Source: Rhodocyclaceae bacterium
GTDB taxonomy: Bacteria > Pseudomonadota > Gammaproteobacteria > Burkholderiales > Rhodocyclaceae
Direction of reading: 5' to 3'
Assembly (NCBI GenBank): GCA_030682595.1
Contig: JAUXNZ010000268.1
Coordinates: 1 to 5,928 of the forward strand
DNA: 5,928 nucleotides
The notes under the pieces are model-generated. The model saw only the letters and a program-made list of their open reading frames with translations. It was not told the DNA's origin and did not search any database. Below are positions 5,658-5,928 of this stretch, in pieces; within the stretch, counting starts at the first letter, position 1, and each line of letters starts with the position of its first letter. Both the position numbers and the translations under genes were made by a program.

Positions 5658-5927
5658 ATGAAAAGAACTGATCTCGAAAAGAACATGGCTCACAAGCTCG
5701 ACAGCCGCCTGAAACTTGCCGGCACGCCCACGCGTTTCGCCGGAGGCGCGGTGCTTGACCGCAAGGAGCAACGCAAGCTGGACCAGGCGCAGGGCCTGAT
5801 CCCCTTCGCCGTCAAATTGGATGCACAACTGGCTGAAGAAATTCGGGCGCAAGCCGTGGCCAGGCAGTTGGGCTTGAATGAACTGGTCAGCGAGCTGTTG
5901 CGCAAGGGATTGGCTGCCGGGAATTGA
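5658..5927 (+). CDS. Small ribbon-helix-helix-like protein, possible DNA-binding regulator or antitoxin
   Basis: An 89-residue protein. The N-terminal half (MKRTDLEK start, then a basic segment with AGTPTRF at 21-27 and DRKEQRKLDQA at 34-44) is highly charged. The C-terminal half fits a ribbon-helix-helix fold: a strand at about 48-54 (IPFAVKL), a helix at 56-70 and a second helix at 73-85 (LNELVSELLRKGL). Such proteins bind DNA as dimers and often serve as antitoxins or repressors, but I recognise this one only as a conserved small protein seen in betaproteobacteria, from memory. Its start lies 122 bases after the ATPase stop, with no clear ribosome site before the ATG at 5658; I keep that start because MKRTDLEK looks like the conserved beginning. 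Codons for residues 49-61 recur as a fragment upstream of the ATPase. It may regulate or neutralise the ATPase, or be an unrelated neighbour. Confidence 0.72.
   Translation: MKRTDLEKNMAHKLDSRLKLAGTPTRFAGGAVLDRKEQRKLDQAQGLIPFAVKLDAQLAEEIRAQAVARQLGLNELVSELLRKGLAAGN
5804..5838 (+). repeat. Right copy of the 35-bp direct repeat flanking the ATPase gene
   Basis: This segment is identical to 4170-4204 except at one base (5825 A against 4191 G). It lies inside the intact small gene and encodes its predicted DNA-binding strand and the beginning of the first helix. The two copies are in direct orientation with an offset of 1,634 bases, enclosing the ATPase gene and the first half of the small gene. 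They could be att-like ends or traces of a tandem gene copy lost by deletion. Confidence 0.75.
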
Positions 5928-5928
5928 G

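Overview
This 5,928-base window is accessory DNA from a proteobacterium, most likely a beta- or gammaproteobacterium. That placement is an inference. It rests on high GC in most genes, the HsdS, HflX and ATPase sequence styles, and a small 'MKRTDLEK...PFAVKLD' protein that I associate with betaproteobacteria from memory. All recognisable genes lie on the + strand. I saw no rRNA, tRNA, CRISPR array or intact transposase.

Layout. (1) Positions 1-2347 hold three overlapping genes: the 3' half of a type I restriction-modification specificity gene (hsdS, cut by the window edge), a compact HipA-like kinase (HipA_2 type) and a DUF3037 protein. The overlaps are 7 and 4 bases, so the genes are very probably co-transcribed and translationally coupled. 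(2) Positions 2348-2772 contain no convincing gene. They hold a strong imperfect hairpin just after the DUF3037 stop, a smaller hairpin, and a candidate extended -10 promoter for the next gene. (3) Positions 2773-4128 encode an HflX-type ribosome-associated GTPase, with a 9-bp inverted repeat over its stop codon. (4) Positions 4160-5927 hold an AAA ATPase/DUF4143 gene. A short fragment of a ribbon-helix-helix-like gene lies upstream of it and a complete copy of that gene lies downstream. The shared segment is a 35-bp direct repeat (34 of 35 identical) at a 1,634-bp offset.

How the genes may work together. The first block looks like a defence locus in which a kinase and a partner of unknown function ride in the operon of a DNA-modification system. 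By analogy with known type I systems that embed a toxin, it could be a second line of defence that acts if restriction fails; this is inference. The HflX gene has its own putative promoter and looks independent. The ATPase plus small protein looks like a mobile or toxin-antitoxin-like cassette. The ATPase has an unusual start, with a perfect TATAAT six bases before the likely start codon. It also has a low-complexity C-terminal tail ending in a GGGGTCAGAGTC motif that resembles dispersed REP/RAYT-associated repeats.
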